A stretch of DNA of 64,000 nt from Nageia nagi (taxonomy: Eukaryota > Pinophyta). The notes beneath the pieces were generated by a model. It did not search any database. It had not been told where the DNA came from and saw only the letters and a program-made list of their open reading frames with translations. The stretch is taken from assembly GCA_050084985.1 (NCBI GenBank), contig JBITNC010000001.1, positions 139,314,001 through 139,378,000 of the forward strand. Reading direction: 5' to 3'. Both the position numbers and the translations under genes were made by a program. Shown piece after piece: positions 12,488 to 26,053 of this stretch. Positions within the stretch are counted from its first letter, which is position 1. Each line of letters begins with the position of its first letter.

Positions 12488-14240
12488 AAAAAAACCCCCC
12501 TTTGAAAATATAATGAAATGACAATGACAATGAAATGTAATTTTATTTGCAAAGGAAGTAGAAAAGATAGAGGAAGAAAAAATTTGATACTTCCTTGTTT
12601 TTTAGTGGAACCATCCAATCTCAAATGTTGATGATATATATTACCTCCTATTTTCCTTGATTGTTAAGTGAAATGGTTTCCATGGAGTGAGAACAATGAA
12701 AATAAAATAATAACCTAAAAAATAAAGACAAAAAATACCATATTCCAAAAAAGCATGTAGATATTAAAGAACAAATGTTAGATCATAATATCATATAAAA
12801 TCATATCATAATAGCAATTCATTATACCCCAATTATTATAATAAAGTAGATCATAATAAAAATATCATAACAATAATCATAAAGTGATCATATAGTAATG
12901 GTTAATACTCCGACCAATAAATAAAGTGATCATAAAGTGGTCATAATGAAATGATCATAATAAGAACATAACAATATTTTATCATAACAAGCATAACATG
13001 TAGAAATATATCATATGTCATGCATATGATAGATAAGGGAGTTAAGGGAAATAACCTTTGCATTCCTAAGGGCATGCCCCCAAGATAGAGTAAAAACTAA
13101 TAATATGCCCCAAAATTGATACTAGGCCACTCATGCATTATTTCATTTAAAATCATTAATCATAAACTTTTGAGTCATTCTAATTTTTTCTTATCCATTC
13201 TGAAATGAAAATCATTTTTTATATCCTTAAGAAATTTAATGAACCATAGTATGCATGACTTCCCTTAATAAACCATTATTAAACTAAAAAACTTACTCAA
13301 AGACTTGATCAAGATCAGTCAGTAGACATGAAGATTGATATTAAATTAACAAGTTGACCATAAATACATGAAGACATAAATATATACAGGAATTATGGTT
13401 AATTATTCACCCAACCAAACAAAGGGGTTGCATGAAATCTATCTTAATTGAAGGTGTATAACTAGCCTATATGAAAATATAGTTCTAACATATATAAGAA
13501 AGGAGGGGAAAATTACCTAGAGAGTTTACTTACAAAATATAACTTTGATATTTATTCCCTTTGAATGAAGCATCCTTTCTTGAATATTTAGTAGAATATG
13601 TCTTGATCTTTTTCTTGAGCTTATTTAAACATGTGTGAGTGATCCTTGTAGGCAAACTTGATCTTTTTCTTGATATGTAATGGTAGCATTAGCATTGTCT
13701 CTAACATTGGCACTAGCTTACTTTTCTATTTGAAGGTGTTTCAAAACTTTGATGTACCTTAGAAGTATCTTCATTCAAAAATTTGTGTACTTTCATGCTA
13801 ACTTATTCAATTTCACATTCTTGAAACTCTTGTTCCTCTTCATCTTCTTGGTGATCATCATGGATAATCATGTTGACTGTTTGGTGAAGATCTTCATTTA
13901 TGATTTGTTCCTCTCCTATTTGATCTTCATATTCACTTTCAATTTATTTTCTAGTATCTTGCAAAAGGGATGCATAATATTCTAATTATGTTGAGTTAAC
14001 CTCTATAAAAGAATCAAACAAATATCTAAGAGCACTTGTAGTAATGTTAGCATCAATAAAATAATTCTTGAAAATATTATGAATAACTTTTCTATGATAA
14101 CCAAGTTTCATACATCAATGATATAAGCTAATTTTACCAAAATAATAATCATATTCATGGAAGAGTTTAGTCTCATCTCATGTCTTACCTAGTTGTGCAT
14201 AGGCATCTTCTTCAAGAGTAAACCTATCTACCATATTGTT
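12488..14240. other. RE4 interior without recognisable genes
   Basis: AT-rich. 12770-12975 has runs of short repeats around ATCATAATA and AAAGTGATCATA. Minus-strand frames between 13560 and 14240 contain acidic stretches (for example DQIGEEQIINEDL) but no retroviral enzyme motif. Pol is absent where it should lie. Confidence 0.45.
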
Positions 14241-15190
14241 GTATCCTTCATCATCATATTAGTCTATATTTTTGTTATCATATTCTTCATTGGTAACATA
14301 ATTAAATTTTCCCTTTTCTAAAAGCTTATGCAATTTATCCTTCATTTCAACACACTTATTAGTGGAATGACCTTTGACTTGATGATACAAACAATTATTA
14401 TTCTCCTTATAGCAATGGGGTTTCTCTTCATCTTCACCATATTCTCTTCCCTTTGAAGTTTTTATCAATCCCTTTGTGAAACAATATTTAAAACTTTGTG
14501 TGGGACCTATGGGGAGCTTGTAGAAGGGTTCTTTTTATTCTTCTCTTAAACTTGGCTCAGCCACATTTATTCAATTATTCTTCTTCCTTTGATAGGATAT
14601 TTTATGATTACCCTTGGTATACGATGTATACTTAAGTTGACCATATCTTAACATAAACCTTTCTTTCTCAATAAGTATGTGAACAATATTCATATAGGGA
14701 CCTCTAATATAATCAAGATCACAAGTTACAAGAATAGGATTAGTGTTATCAAAAAATAAATTTGTAGTGAATTTATCATCCATAGTTTATTCCAATATCT
14801 TCATATACCTTTTCACAAAAAAATTTAATCTTTTGAATTTGGCTTTGCTTACAATGCATCAAATATATTAAATCAAGAGGCTTCTTAATATTGCATTGAA
14901 AGCAACTTTTGAACTTATCCTTTAACTATTGAAATGTTGTAATTGAATTCGGTGCCAATTTATGAAACCAATTGTTTGAATTCACTAGTCAAACTTATGG
15001 GGAAGTATTTAGCCTTTAACTGATCATTGATTTGATACTTCAACTCCATTATATACTCAAATCCCTAAAGATGACTAATAAGATCTCCTTCACCATTATT
15101 TTTTTTCTAATTTAGGTTCCTTATTTGTACCAATGAGAATAGCATTTTTGATCTCCATACTCAAAGGATTTATTTTATCTTCAATTTATA
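14240..15190 (-). pseudogene. RE4 gag fragment
   Basis: The minus strand encodes CLYHQVKGHSTNKC followed by VEMKDKLHKLLEKGKF (14468-14259). This matches the C-x2-H-x4-GH-x4-C plus leucine tail of the RE6 gag. A further open stretch at 14783-14571 (IRGPYMNIVHILIEKERF, RYGQLKY) is upstream gag. At 15190 the frame is cut by the left LTR of RE5; no gag coding is visible beyond RE5 at 19146, which reads as leader. Confidence 0.6.
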
Positions 15191-16818
15191 TGAAATGGAT
15201 TTCAATGTTGAAAAATAAAAGCTTCCAAAAATATGATGATATTCACTTCAACATGAATATCTCTCCATCAGCTTCATGACATCTTTGATGGTTCAAAAAT
15301 CCAATATCTAATAGAAAAGATATCGAGGTTTGAACATTTTTAATAAATAATAATTAAAGATTATTATTTATTGTTATTTAAAATATTTCAATTTATTAAA
15401 ATTTCCAAGGTTTTAAAAAAATATTATTTACAATACCATTTAAATTTAAATAGAAGTCCAATAGTGGGAACCTCACTAGACACCATTGAACATTGTATGG
15501 GAAGTAGGCCCTGCTATGATCAATGTGAAAGGAAGGGAGCCATTATGAGGAAAATCCCCACCATTAAATACTACTTTCTAAGAGGAATAGCCCATATACT
15601 ACTACGATTTCAAAGAATAGGTCATCGATGTGGAGGAAATTGATGTCAAGTTGCTAGGGAATTGGTTAAATCATTAGTTAAAGACTATTGAACCTACCTG
15701 GATGTTTTGGTGTTGAATGAAGTCATTTTCAATATGTGGAGAAACTACAACCATTTAAAATTAGCAATAGTATAGGTGAATGGAGGTATACATTCACTGT
15801 AAAGCTGATAACAACTAGACCACTTAGCCACCCATTTATACCCTTCCAATGTGGAGGCAGTGACTACATATGGGAAACTCATGTAGTCACTAATCACTAA
15901 ATTCAAATATTGATAAAGTATTGATCAAAAGGTATTGACCCTACCATTATTGGATGCCAAGTTGTGAAGCCTCCCAATATGGTATATAGGTGGTTAAATA
16001 TTTGCTATTAAAAATAGATGATTTGGAATATTTATAGGTGAAGAAAAATAGTTTGAGATTTCAATAGTGAATGAAATTTACTATTGATAAAGTCTAAAAC
16101 AAACTAAATGCCAAAATAAAAGGAGAATTAAAACCAACAAATGCCAAAAGAAGGAGATTTGTTGAGAGGAGATGAGAGAACATATTGTAAAGAGGGAAAA
16201 TACTAATTTGGGTATTATTTGGTATTATCACTTTGTAACCACTTAAACTCCATTTTTAAAGTCTTACAATATTATAAAATAGGGCTTATAGAGAGTGGAA
16301 AGGTTAACCCCCCTTTAGTGGGTATTCCTCTCAAGTGGAGTGAGCATGTAAAGAATGTAAGAACTTCACATTTTATAAAACTCCATGGAAAAAAATTATA
16401 ACCATGAGAGTATGAATGAAGTTACATTCTAAATTATAAATAGTGTTTTAAAAACCATGGATGAGATCATATCCATTGAAGGAGAAGAAGAATGAATAAG
16501 ATTATTTCCATGAGAGTAAAGAAGTGGATGACATAATTGCCATGATGCAAGAAGAGGAATTTGATAGAGAGTCTATAGTGATCATATGATTTGGATTTTA
16601 TAAGCAAGAAAATGAAGTAGAAATATCATACAAAAGGTATTGTAAAATGAAGGTACCTACACTAATGAATCACCACTAGTTGGATGTAGACCACATTAGT
16701 CAAACTAGGGTAAATATGTGTCAATAATTTTATGATTGATTATTTTTAATTCTATAAGAACTAAAATAAATAAAGTATGATATCTGAAGTAAACTCTTAA
16801 GTTAGGGTTTATGGATCA
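15191..16818 (+). repeat. RE5 5' LTR
   Basis: Aligned along its length with 17483-19145 (for example AATACCATTTAAATTTAAAT and TTGTAACCACTTAAACTCC in both). Short open frames within it (15371-15643, 16219-16401) are not conserved in the partner copy, so they are not genes. Confidence 0.82.
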
Positions 16819-17482
16819 AGTTGGTATTAGAGCAATTCTTTTACTAGGATCTGATGGAGCCTATTTGAAAAATGGAATGGGTATTTTTGAAGTTCAGAGT
16901 TGTGCCTACTTCAAAGTCAATAGAACTTGGTCTTATGAAAAATAAAATAGACTCACAATTTGGAAGTTTGGAAAGGTTGAGGTAAAAATTCATTTTTGAA
17001 GTCAATAAGTTTTCATTAGCAATTGATAAAATCTTTCCAATGCAATACTTATCTCAACATGAATTCTAGTGGGAAGAAAAGAGTTTATATTATTGGTAGT
17101 TGTGAAGACTAAGGAAGTTGTATGGAAAATGAAATTATTTTTCTTATTGATATATTAAGAATGCAAAGTGACATACCTGATATGCCAAGCAAAGTCAAAT
17201 TGATATGAGAAAATCCAAGAGATTGATCCTAAGTCACATTGTGAGTTAGATGTGAGAATAGACTACATGTTGTTGCTACTAAATAGTTAGAATAGCTGTA
17301 GTACTTGAATCTAATAATTATATCAATTTGGGAGAGATGAAAATCCATAAAGATAAAGATCAAACAAGAAGGTGATTCCAAGAAGAGGTAGATCTGGATT
17401 TATGTATTAGGATTATTTTCATAATTATTTTGATCCCATGGATTTTGTGGTATTAAAATCCCATAAAATGGGATGAGTGATC
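16819..17482 (+). other. RE5 interior with primer-binding site
   Basis: TTGGTATTAGAGC at 16821-16833 matches the initiator-Met primer site except for C-to-T. No protein family is recognisable in the remaining 640 bp. The end (TTAAAATCCCATAAAATGGG) may be a remnant polypurine region. Confidence 0.6.
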
Positions 17483-19145
17483 TGAAATGGATTTTGGATT
17501 TGAAAAATAAAATCTTTCAAAAATATGATAATATTTTTTTATGACTAAGAGCTCTCCATCAGCTTCACAACATCTTCGATGATTCAAAAATCTGACATCT
17601 AATGGAAAAGATATCAAGGTTTGAACTTTTTAAATAAATAATAATTAAATATTATTATTTCAAAGGTTTTGATTTATTAAAATTGAAAAGGTTTTAAAAA
17701 AATATTATTTATAATACCATTTAAATTTAAATGGAAGTCTAAAAGTGATTGGCAATACAAAGTTGATAGAACACAAAGCCCCCTCACTAAACACTATCAA
17801 ACATCATACAAGAAGTACACCCCATTATGACCAATGTGGAAGGAAGGGAACCATTAAGAGGAAAAGCCCCACCACTAAATACTACCCACCAAGAGGAATA
17901 GTCAAACTACTATGAGTTCAAAGAGCAAGTCATCAATGTGGAGGAAATCAATGTCAAGCTACAAGGGAATTGGTTAAAGCATTGATCAAAGACTATTGAA
18001 CCTACTTGAATATTATGGTGTTGAATGAAGTTGTTATCAATATGTGGATATGCCACCATAATTTAATACCTACCATGGTATAGGTGAATGGATATTTATG
18101 TTCATTATGAAACTAATAACCAAACCACTTAGCCACCCATTTATACCTTACCAACATGGAAGCAGTGATCACCTATGGGAAACCTACATAAGTAGTAACT
18201 ACTAGCTTCAAATATCGATAAAGCATCATTCAAAAGGTATTGACCCTACCATTATTAGATTCCAAGTTGTGAAGCCATCCAATATGACATATTATAGGTG
18301 GCTAAATATTTGCTACATATTTGGTGTTAAAAAATAGATGATTTGGAATATTTATTGGTGAAGAAAAATAGTTTTAGATTTTGATATTAAATAAAATTTA
18401 CTATTAATAAAGTCTAAAACAAACTAAATACCAAAATAAAAGGAGGATCAAAACCAATAGATGTTAAAAGAAGGAGATTTGTTGAGAGGAGTTGAGAGAG
18501 CATATTGTAAAGAGGGAAAAATACCAATGTTGGTATTATTTGGTCTTATCACTTTGTAACCACTTAAACTCCATTTTTAAAGTCCCTTAATATTATAAAA
18601 TAGGGCTTATGGAGAGTGAAAAGGTTAATCCTCCTTTAATGGTATTCCTCCCAAGTGGGGTGAGCATGTAGAGAATGTAAGAACTCCATATTTTGTAAAA
18701 CTCAATGGAAATAAATTATATCCATAAGAGTAAAGATAGAATTACATTATAAAATGTACATAGTGTTTTAAAAATAATGAGTGAGATCATAGCCATGGAA
18801 GGAGAAGAAAAAGAATGGATGAGATTATTTCCATAAGAGTAAAGAAGAAGTGGATAACATAATTTCCATGATTCAAGAAGAGAAATTCAGTAGATACCCT
18901 ATAATGATTGTGTGATTTGGCTTTGACAAGTAAGAAAATGAAGTAGAAAGATCATACAAAAGCCATTGTAAAATCCAAGAACTTATAATAATGAATTACC
19001 ATCAGTTGGATATGGACCTCATTAGTTGAACTAGGGTAAATATGTGTCATTCTTTTTTTCAATTAATTATTCTTAATATTGTAAGCACTAAAATAAATAA
19101 AGTGTGAGATCTGAAGTAAACTCTTATGTTAGGGTTTACAGATCA
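17483..19145 (+). repeat. RE5 3' LTR
   Basis: Partner of 15191-16818. It carries a short insertion near 17745-17765 relative to the left copy. Confidence 0.82.
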
Positions 19146-20089
19146 TTAGTGCTAATTTTGGTGTAGTTGTACATTCATTTATAATTGTTTAAATTATTTT
19201 GTTATCAAAGTGATGGTATTTTAAGGTATGTTCTTAGCATTAATGTTACCCCTAACGTTAGGGCTAGCATAATATTTCCCTACTAATGTTTCCATGTTTG
19301 TCATAGTTAAAGAAAAAGATATCAAATACGTCCAAGAACCTTAGGGTTTTTTGTTGAAAAAAGATGACCCAAAATATGCTAATTTTGTAAAATATGATCT
19401 TCAAAAATTATCAAAATGACCTTTTATGAAATATATATGTGTGAGACAAGAGTTTCTAATGTAAAAACTCACCAAATCGACTAAAATAACATTGAAATTT
19501 TTTATTTTTCTATAAAAATATTTTATTTATTAACCAAAAATATTTAAAACATGGATATAATAATCCCAATTTCACCTTTCAAAAGTTGGCTATAATTAAT
19601 ATATAGGGTTTAGGAAACTTTCTAGGGCATAAACATCCAGTAAATTTTCAAACATTAGACTCAAAATCTAGCAATTTATGCAAAAATGAACTTCGAAAAA
19701 AATTTTGTCAACTCAAAATCTTTTGATAATGCATGCAAATAGACCCAATCTCACATTCTAAAAATTTACTATCCTAAATATCTAAGGTTTGGATAAATGT
19801 TAAGGACATGAACATGCATAAAATTTTCAAAAAATAGGTTCAAAATCTAAGGTTTTGACCAAAAATGAAATTCTAGAAAAAAAAACTTCAAATTTTGAAC
19901 AATTTTAAAGCAAAAGGTTTTTTTTAATTTTGTTGAAAATAAAGATAAATAAATATCAAATAAAACCTAGGGCTTCGTATGAAACACTCCACAAAAATAT
20001 ATGATACCCTAAAAATAAAAATCTAGTTTTTTTTTCAAAAATATGGTCAGTACAAAAAACACTTATTCCAACCATAATTAAGAGATGGA
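19146..20089. other. RE4 leader region, no gene seen
   Basis: A-rich non-coding DNA between RE5 and the right LTR of RE4. A loose repeat of TTTTCAAA...GGTTCAAAATCTAAGGTTT-like blocks occurs at about 19640-19880. A palindrome CCCTAACGTTAGGG lies near 19252. By position it is the 5' leader of the minus-strand RE4. Confidence 0.45.
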
Positions 20090-20855
20090 TGCTTTTAGTG
20101 ACCTCTAGCATGAACTAAGTGGTGACTATATGAAAATATTAATATGTGATAATATATTATCTTCATTATTAACTAAGATAAACATGGATCAATAGCAATG
20201 AATAACAAAGAATAATAATCCAAATATAAATGAATGTAACATTAAATAATGAATTTAGACTATTGGATGAAGATAACAAATACAATAATGAGATTTGGAT
20301 CAAGTAAAATATAAATACATGTAAACCTTACCTAGATAATGGATATTTTATGCAAACAATATCTTATCAAATATAATGATCTTGATATGCAAATCCCCAG
20401 ATAGAAAAGCATATTGAAACCCTAGCACACATGCCCAAGATAGTGCAAATATAGAGACCTGAACACTAGCACTTATGCATAGAACAATATAGATGCTAAG
20501 TATCTCAAGAGTAGAGTTTCCAACTAGTATCATATAGATATTATAGAATCAATAAATCAATCCAAACATATAATTATAGGAGATGGAATAACATATACAC
20601 TTGTGTGATAACACAATCTCAATCTCAATAGGTGACATTGATAAATACCTAAATGTAGGTACCGGTTATCAAGATGAAACTTTTATGCTTTTCCATGTAA
20701 TCATAGTTACCTTTAAATTATATGCAAGAGAACCTTTACATAGAAGTTAGCATCGATGTTTGGGTAGGTTTCACAAATAAAGATGAAATTACATGAGAAG
20801 TGTCTTAAGTGGGCTAATATAATACATATAACATAATATAATATTAACATAATAT
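20090..20855 (-). repeat. RE4 right (5') LTR, main part (split by RE6)
   Basis: Begins TGCTTTTAGTGACC and aligns with 11681-12450. It breaks at AATAT where RE6 enters; the last 40 bp resume at 36516. Confidence 0.77.
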
Positions 20856-21679
20856 TGTTATCACATAAAATTTATTTATGCATTTAAATAAATACATTTG
20901 CTTGCACTAATACACACCTAGAATATTTAATGCAATGATATCAGTGCTTATCTTGAATATGATTATAATGTCAATGTTTATTTTGAATATGGTTATGATA
21001 TCAATGGTTGTCTTGAATATTGTTATATATTATGGGCTAACCCTGTTTATGTAGGTACATGCTGACCTAAGGAGTAGGTCATTTATTATCTATGTAAATA
21101 GGGATCTAATAGTAATTCCATATTAAAGAGATACTTAATCCCATATCTGGTCTTGATGATGGTAGTATTTTAGGTGTCTCTTGACACCACCATTCAAGGT
21201 TGGGTTTGTGTACTTCCTTATGTGACTGTCCTGATGATTGTTAGCTTATCTGAGTATCAAACTACAATCATCAAGAGTTTGTGTGCAGGCATAGAGTCAG
21301 TTCAAAATGGACTACAATCTAACAAAGACTATTGGTGCTCCTTTGTAGATGAAATAGACTATCGATTCTCCTTTCAAGCATGAAATAGACCACTTGTGGC
21401 CCTCTCTTTGAATCACCTTGCTCCATGACTTCAGGTGCAAACTCCATTAGTTGTTAAGGTTTCATCACTATCTTCCATTTGTTGATATTAGGTATGTTCC
21501 ATGAGGTAAGTATACAAAATCAATCTTGTTTGGTGATGTCATTTCAATTCCAATTATTCATTATCTTCTATATCAACTTTTCTTATTATAGATTGCTATC
21601 CGTTAGCTTATAATTACAAATATCATTTATGAATGTAGGTATTCATTTATTTTCATTCTCAAACTTTTATTTGTAAACA
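20856..21679 (+). repeat. RE6 5' LTR
   Basis: TGTTATCACATAAAATTT ... TTGTAAACA. It contains the uninterrupted sequence CATTCAAGGTTGGGTTTG (about 21190-21207), the empty-site version of the place where RE7 entered the 3' LTR. A TGGTGAACC primer-like sequence follows at 21683. Confidence 0.85.
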
Positions 21680-21771
21680 TTTTGGTGAACCTAATGTGAA
21701 ACATAAGTAGTTATGCTAAAACCCTAGGGTTTTAGTTATGACTAATAAGTGATTTGGTGAGTTGTTTTAGA

Positions 21772-22907
21772 TATGGATTAGTTAAGATTATTCCTACAAA
21801 GTCTTTCTAGAAAGATCTTGATGAGCTCTTGGGAGATATTCAATGTGATGGACCAAAAGCAACTAATGAAGAAGCTAACCATAGTGATGGAAGTAATAAT
21901 GATCACATTTAAGCTACTATTGAGAGTATGCAAAGATAGATTGATCAACTAGCAAGAGGATTAGCTTATCCAAATGATTCAATTGAGTTTGGTAGCCCTT
22001 TATGTGATGAAATCTATTTATGAATGCCACCATTGGATTATAAAGATCCCAAGATCTATAAGTTCAATTGGGAGGGAGTTCTCAAGAGACATTTACAAGG
22101 GTTTAAAGATGAGTGTGAGGTCAAAATTAGTGTGGATTCAAGATTACAAGTGAACTTCTTTCCTCATAGTTTGGAAGGGGAGGCTCGTGAATGGTTCTAT
22201 CTTTACCCAAAAGGTTAGTTACATCATTTTGAGAATGGAGCAACTTATTTTTGGAATAGTATAAGCATAACATCAAGCATGAAGTCATAGTTTTGGATCT
22301 ATGTGCTATGAGGTAAAGTAGTAATGAAAATCTTGAAAATTTTATCATGCAATTCAAAAAGACATGGCAACAAATCAAAACTAAGCTCACCAAAAAGGAG
22401 GTAAATAATATCTTCAAGGAGGCTATCATATTATCTTTACAATCTTATGTCATTGATTATACACATCTAGCTTTTTTTGAAATGACATATAAGCTATTGG
22501 AAAAAGAAAAAGTCCTTATGAAATTAGGGCTTATGAAATATCGAGATGATGACAAGCCTAGGGCCAAGGATAAGCAGCCACAATCACTAAAGAAATATAA
22601 ATCCATTCATGTAGTAGAAAAAGTGGATGAAAAGAAAAAAAGGAAATTCATAAAGTTTCCTATACCTTATAGGTTTATCTTGAAAGATCTAATGGCAAAG
22701 GGACTATTATATCCTTTACCTAAGCAAGAGGAAGATGAGTTAGAGAAGAGGCCAGCATGGTACAAGGAAGATAGATATTGTGAATATCATCAAACCAAGG
22801 GGCATGTCACTAAAAGGTGTGGAGGCCTAAGAAACAAAATACAAAGGCTCATAGAGAATGGATTCTATGTGTGTCCTACCAAAGTTAAAGATATAGGGGA
22901 GGAGTAG
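21772..22907 (+). pseudogene. RE6 gag
   Basis: An N-terminal frame with several stops leads to 22024-22216 (GEAREWFYLYP, the gag capsid core signature). A frameshift leads into 22347-22907, which ends with CEYHQTKGHVTKRC and a leucine-rich tail. The capsid assembles the particle and the C-terminal motif binds nucleic acid. The reading frame is broken at least by stops at about 21775, 21910 and 22021 and by the shift near 22220-22340. Confidence 0.75.
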
Positions 22908-23105
22908 CATATCAATGTAATTTTCCATGAAGAAGTGTGTGTAGCACTTACAAGAGGAAGACCAAGAGTAGCAACAGATCCTGTCACATGTGAAAAGGAG
23001 CTCCCTAAAGAATTGAGAAGTTTTGACCCCATTGAGCAACTCAAGAATACACAAGTCAAGGTTAGTTTTTTTTAATTATTTCAAATTTCAAAACCTCATA
23101 GAGAA

Positions 23106-23640
23106 ATGATGAATCAAATTTTCAAAAATAGTCAAATAAATAGGAACATCTCAATCATTGCTTTTGCAAAAAGGGTAGAAATATGGAGTAAAGAAGATGT
23201 TATCAATTTTCACCTTAGTGAAAGGCCTAGCAAGGATGTAACCCTATTACATCCACCATTATTTATTGAAGTGAATACCTTTGGCAATATAATTAAGAGA
23301 TAATTGATAGATGGTAGTTCATCTTTGAATATTACCACCACTCACTTGCTTTCATAGTTTGATCTAGATTTATTACCTCCAAGAGAAGAGACTACCATGA
23401 GAGTTAAAAGGTTTGATGGTGTTCCAAAGAAATATGCAAGAATCATCACACTTTTGATCAAAGTAGAAAACAAGATACTTCAAACCCTCTTTGACATTAT
23501 ATATGGAAAACCTTCTTTTAATTTCATTCTTGGAAGACCTTGGATATATGAAATGGAAGGAGTAGTATCTACTCTGCATAGGTGTTTCAAGTTTTGTTTT
23601 GAAGGAAATTTTTACAAGGTAGAAGTAGATGAGTAGATAG
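23106..23640 (+). pseudogene. RE6 aspartic protease region
   Basis: The active-site string LIDGSSSLNI (about 23308-23337) has the D-G-S/G form of Tat-lineage proteases. It is followed by RVKRFDGVPKKYA and FNFILGRPWIYEMEGV, the hydrophobic-GRP-W motif of the protease C-terminus. Stops separate the two parts. It would cleave the Gag-Pol precursor in the particle. Confidence 0.7.
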
Positions 23641-24311
23641 CCAGTAGTGCAATTATGTTCTCCCTAAGAGATTTGTTCTACATGATGTGGAAGATGAGGC
23701 TGTCCTAGATAAAATTTATCAGATCTATAGAAAAGTTTTATAGAGAATTAACATCAAGGATATCAAGTTTCATTTATACACCATCATGGAAATCAATAAC
23801 ATCAATCCAAAAAGATACTTGGATGGATGATAGGAGGCTTAGGAAAAGGATCACTTGCACTCCTTTGGGCTCCATGAAGATCATTGGTGGTCCCCTTTAA
23901 AGGAAATCATAGAGAAAAATAAATGTTGAATCATTTCATATCATGGAGATGGTCAGGATAATTTTTTGTTATTAACACAATAAGATGAATGGGTAAGAGA
24001 TGATCAAAATTGCTTTGTTATTGAATTTCGAGTAGATGATGAAGATGTAATACATGCTATACACTTGTTTGAGAATGATGATGCTTTCTTAGAATCTATG
24101 GGTACTAGAACTAAATATCCAGGTAGGCATGAAAAGAGGACTCAAACATTGTTTAGATGTACATGCTTGTTTTGGTGAATCTATGGAAGATAAAAATGAA
24201 AGGTTGGAAGAGTTGCCATTTCCCACACCATCAAAATTAGAGATGACTTGATTGAATGAAGAGATAGAGGATGTTAACATTAGTTCTCAAGAGACACCGT
24301 GACACTTAAAA
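23641..24311. other. RE6 protease-RT linker, decayed
   Basis: Plus-strand coding remnants with stops and no diagnostic motif; this is linker sequence between protease and RT. Confidence 0.5.
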
Positions 24312-25075
24312 ATGGGTAAGCTCCTTGAGGAACCTTTGCAAAATGAGTTGATTCAATCTTTTCATGATTATTTTGAATTTTTTGCATGGTCATATAAATA
24401 TATGCCTATATTAGATGAAAATTTCATGGTACATAATTTGGTTGTCAAGAAAGAATTAGTTCCTATAAACCAAAAACTAAGAAAGATACCTTTTCAGGTT
24501 TCTTTACCAGTCAAGAAGGAAATTGAGAAACTATTGGAAGTTGGCTTCATTAGGTCCATTGATTATTTAGAATGGATGGAAAATGTAGTAAAAAAAAAAC
24601 CTACAAGTGAAATTAGAGTATGTATTGATTTTAGATATCTAAATAAAGCATGTTTGAAAGATGATATCCCACTACCCAACATAAATATGATCATTGATAG
24701 TTTGTTAGGTTATGAGATGTTATCATTTATGGATGGATTTTTAGGATATAATAAAATCAAAATCAAGGAAAGTGATCAACATAAAATAGCCTTTAGAACT
24801 CCTTGAGGCAAATTTTTATATAAGGTAATGCCATTTGGTCTTAAGAATACGAGGGCCACATATCAAAGAGTAATGACAGCCATGTTCCATGACTTCATTC
24901 ATAAAATAATAGAGGTCTATGTAAATGATATCTTGATAAAATCAAAGAATAAAAAATAACATGTCAAGGATGTAAAAATAGCATTTGAAAGGATGAAGCA
25001 ATACAAATTAAGAATCAAGACTTAAAAATATGTATTTGGGGTATCATTAAGAAAACTCTTGGGACACATTGTCCC
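24312..25075 (+). pseudogene. RE6 reverse transcriptase, palm broken and thumb truncated
   Basis: A 164-codon frame begins the RT (FAWSYKYMP, IRVCIDFRYLNKAC, PLPNINMIIDSL, LSFMDGFLGYNKIKI). After a stop at about 24806 it continues with FGLKNTRATYQRVM and EVYVNDILIKS. The catalytic YVDD box reads YVND (about 24919), an Asp-to-Asn change consistent with G-to-A decay. The thumb ends at FGVSLRKLLGHI and joins directly to integrase at about 25072, so RNase H is missing. Confidence 0.8.
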
Positions 25076-25990
25076 TAATAGATGGGTTGAGGCAATTCCT
25101 TTGAAAATAGCTATACAAAAACATGTTATCAATTTCATCAAAGAATATATCATTTGCAAATTTGGCATACCTCAAAGGTTGATCATGGACAATGATACAA
25201 ATTTTTCAAGAAAATATATCAAAGAATTTTATAAAAAGATGAATTTTGAATAGAGATTCTCTTCAGTTTACTATCCCTAAGGAATTGGACAAGTTAAAAC
25301 AACAAACAAAACAATCAAGAAGATATTGGCAAAAACTATCAAAAATAATGGCAAGGATTGGCATGATCAATTACCATATGTTCTATGGGCATATAAAACA
25401 AGTGAAAGAATAGCAATAGGTGCTACTCCATACTCTCTTGTGTATGGTGATGAAGCAGTCATTCCTCTTGAAATTGAGATCCCTTATTTGAGAATTGCAC
25501 TCAAAGATATCATGAAGGAACCATAACAATGGGAAGCAAGGTTAAATTAGCTAAAGGAATTAGATGAGAAAAGAATTAATGCACTAGAGCATCTTAGAAC
25601 ATATCAACAAAGAATAAAGAGAGCCTATGAAAATAAAATGATGCCCAAAGCATTTGAGGTTGGGGATATGGTTCTCCAAAAGAATGTTTCTAACACTATA
25701 GCAAGAGATGAACTTAAAGGAAAGTTTGAACCAAACTAGGTTGGCCCATACATCATCATAGAGGTCTTTAGTAGAGGTGCACATAGATTATCTACATTGT
25801 ATGGGGAGGTTCTCAAAAATTCTATCAATGCTAGGCACCTAAAGAAGTATCACATCTACGCAACCTATGGTTCACCTCATGCATCTATTTTTATAAAATG
25901 TTACTACAAGAATAAGCATGTGAACAGATGGCACAAATTCAAAATAGGTTATTTCAATGTTAGAAGAGGAGCACCAATGCTCCATGTTTA
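25076..25990 (+). pseudogene. RE6 integrase core and C-terminus
   Basis: Starts in the core domain (NRWVEAIPLK, FGIPQRLIMDND) after the deletion junction, so the HHCC finger and first catalytic Asp are lost. It continues with WHDQLPYVLWAYKTS and TPYSLVYGDEAV, then the C-terminal GKFEPN-stop-VGPY and NSINARHLKKYH. The stop replaces the conserved Trp (TGG to TAG) at about 25738. Together with the preceding RT the order RT-integrase is that of Ty3/gypsy. Confidence 0.78.
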
Positions 25991-26053
25991 GCAAGAAAGG
26001 ACCACCCATGATCCTAATTCATAGTTAGAAATAGCAAAAATAAAAATCATTAG

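Larger units (their letters stand above)
15191..19145 (+). mobile_element. RE5, element with 1.6-kb LTRs and a 0.66-kb interior
   Basis: Direct repeats 15191-16818 (1628 bp) and 17483-19145 (1663 bp) both start TGAAATGGATTT and end GGATCA. A primer site TTGGTATTAGAGC follows the left copy at 16821, and a purine-rich tract precedes the right copy. The interior is only 664 bp and has no recognisable coding. Candidate target duplications TTATA/TTAGT match at three of five positions. It is a non-autonomous element, unusual in that the LTRs make up over 80% of its length. It lies inside RE4, so it is younger than RE4. Confidence 0.8.

Noticed and set aside
15371-16401. Plus-strand frames of 60-90 codons
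   Set aside because: They are inside the RE5 LTR and are not conserved in the partner LTR.
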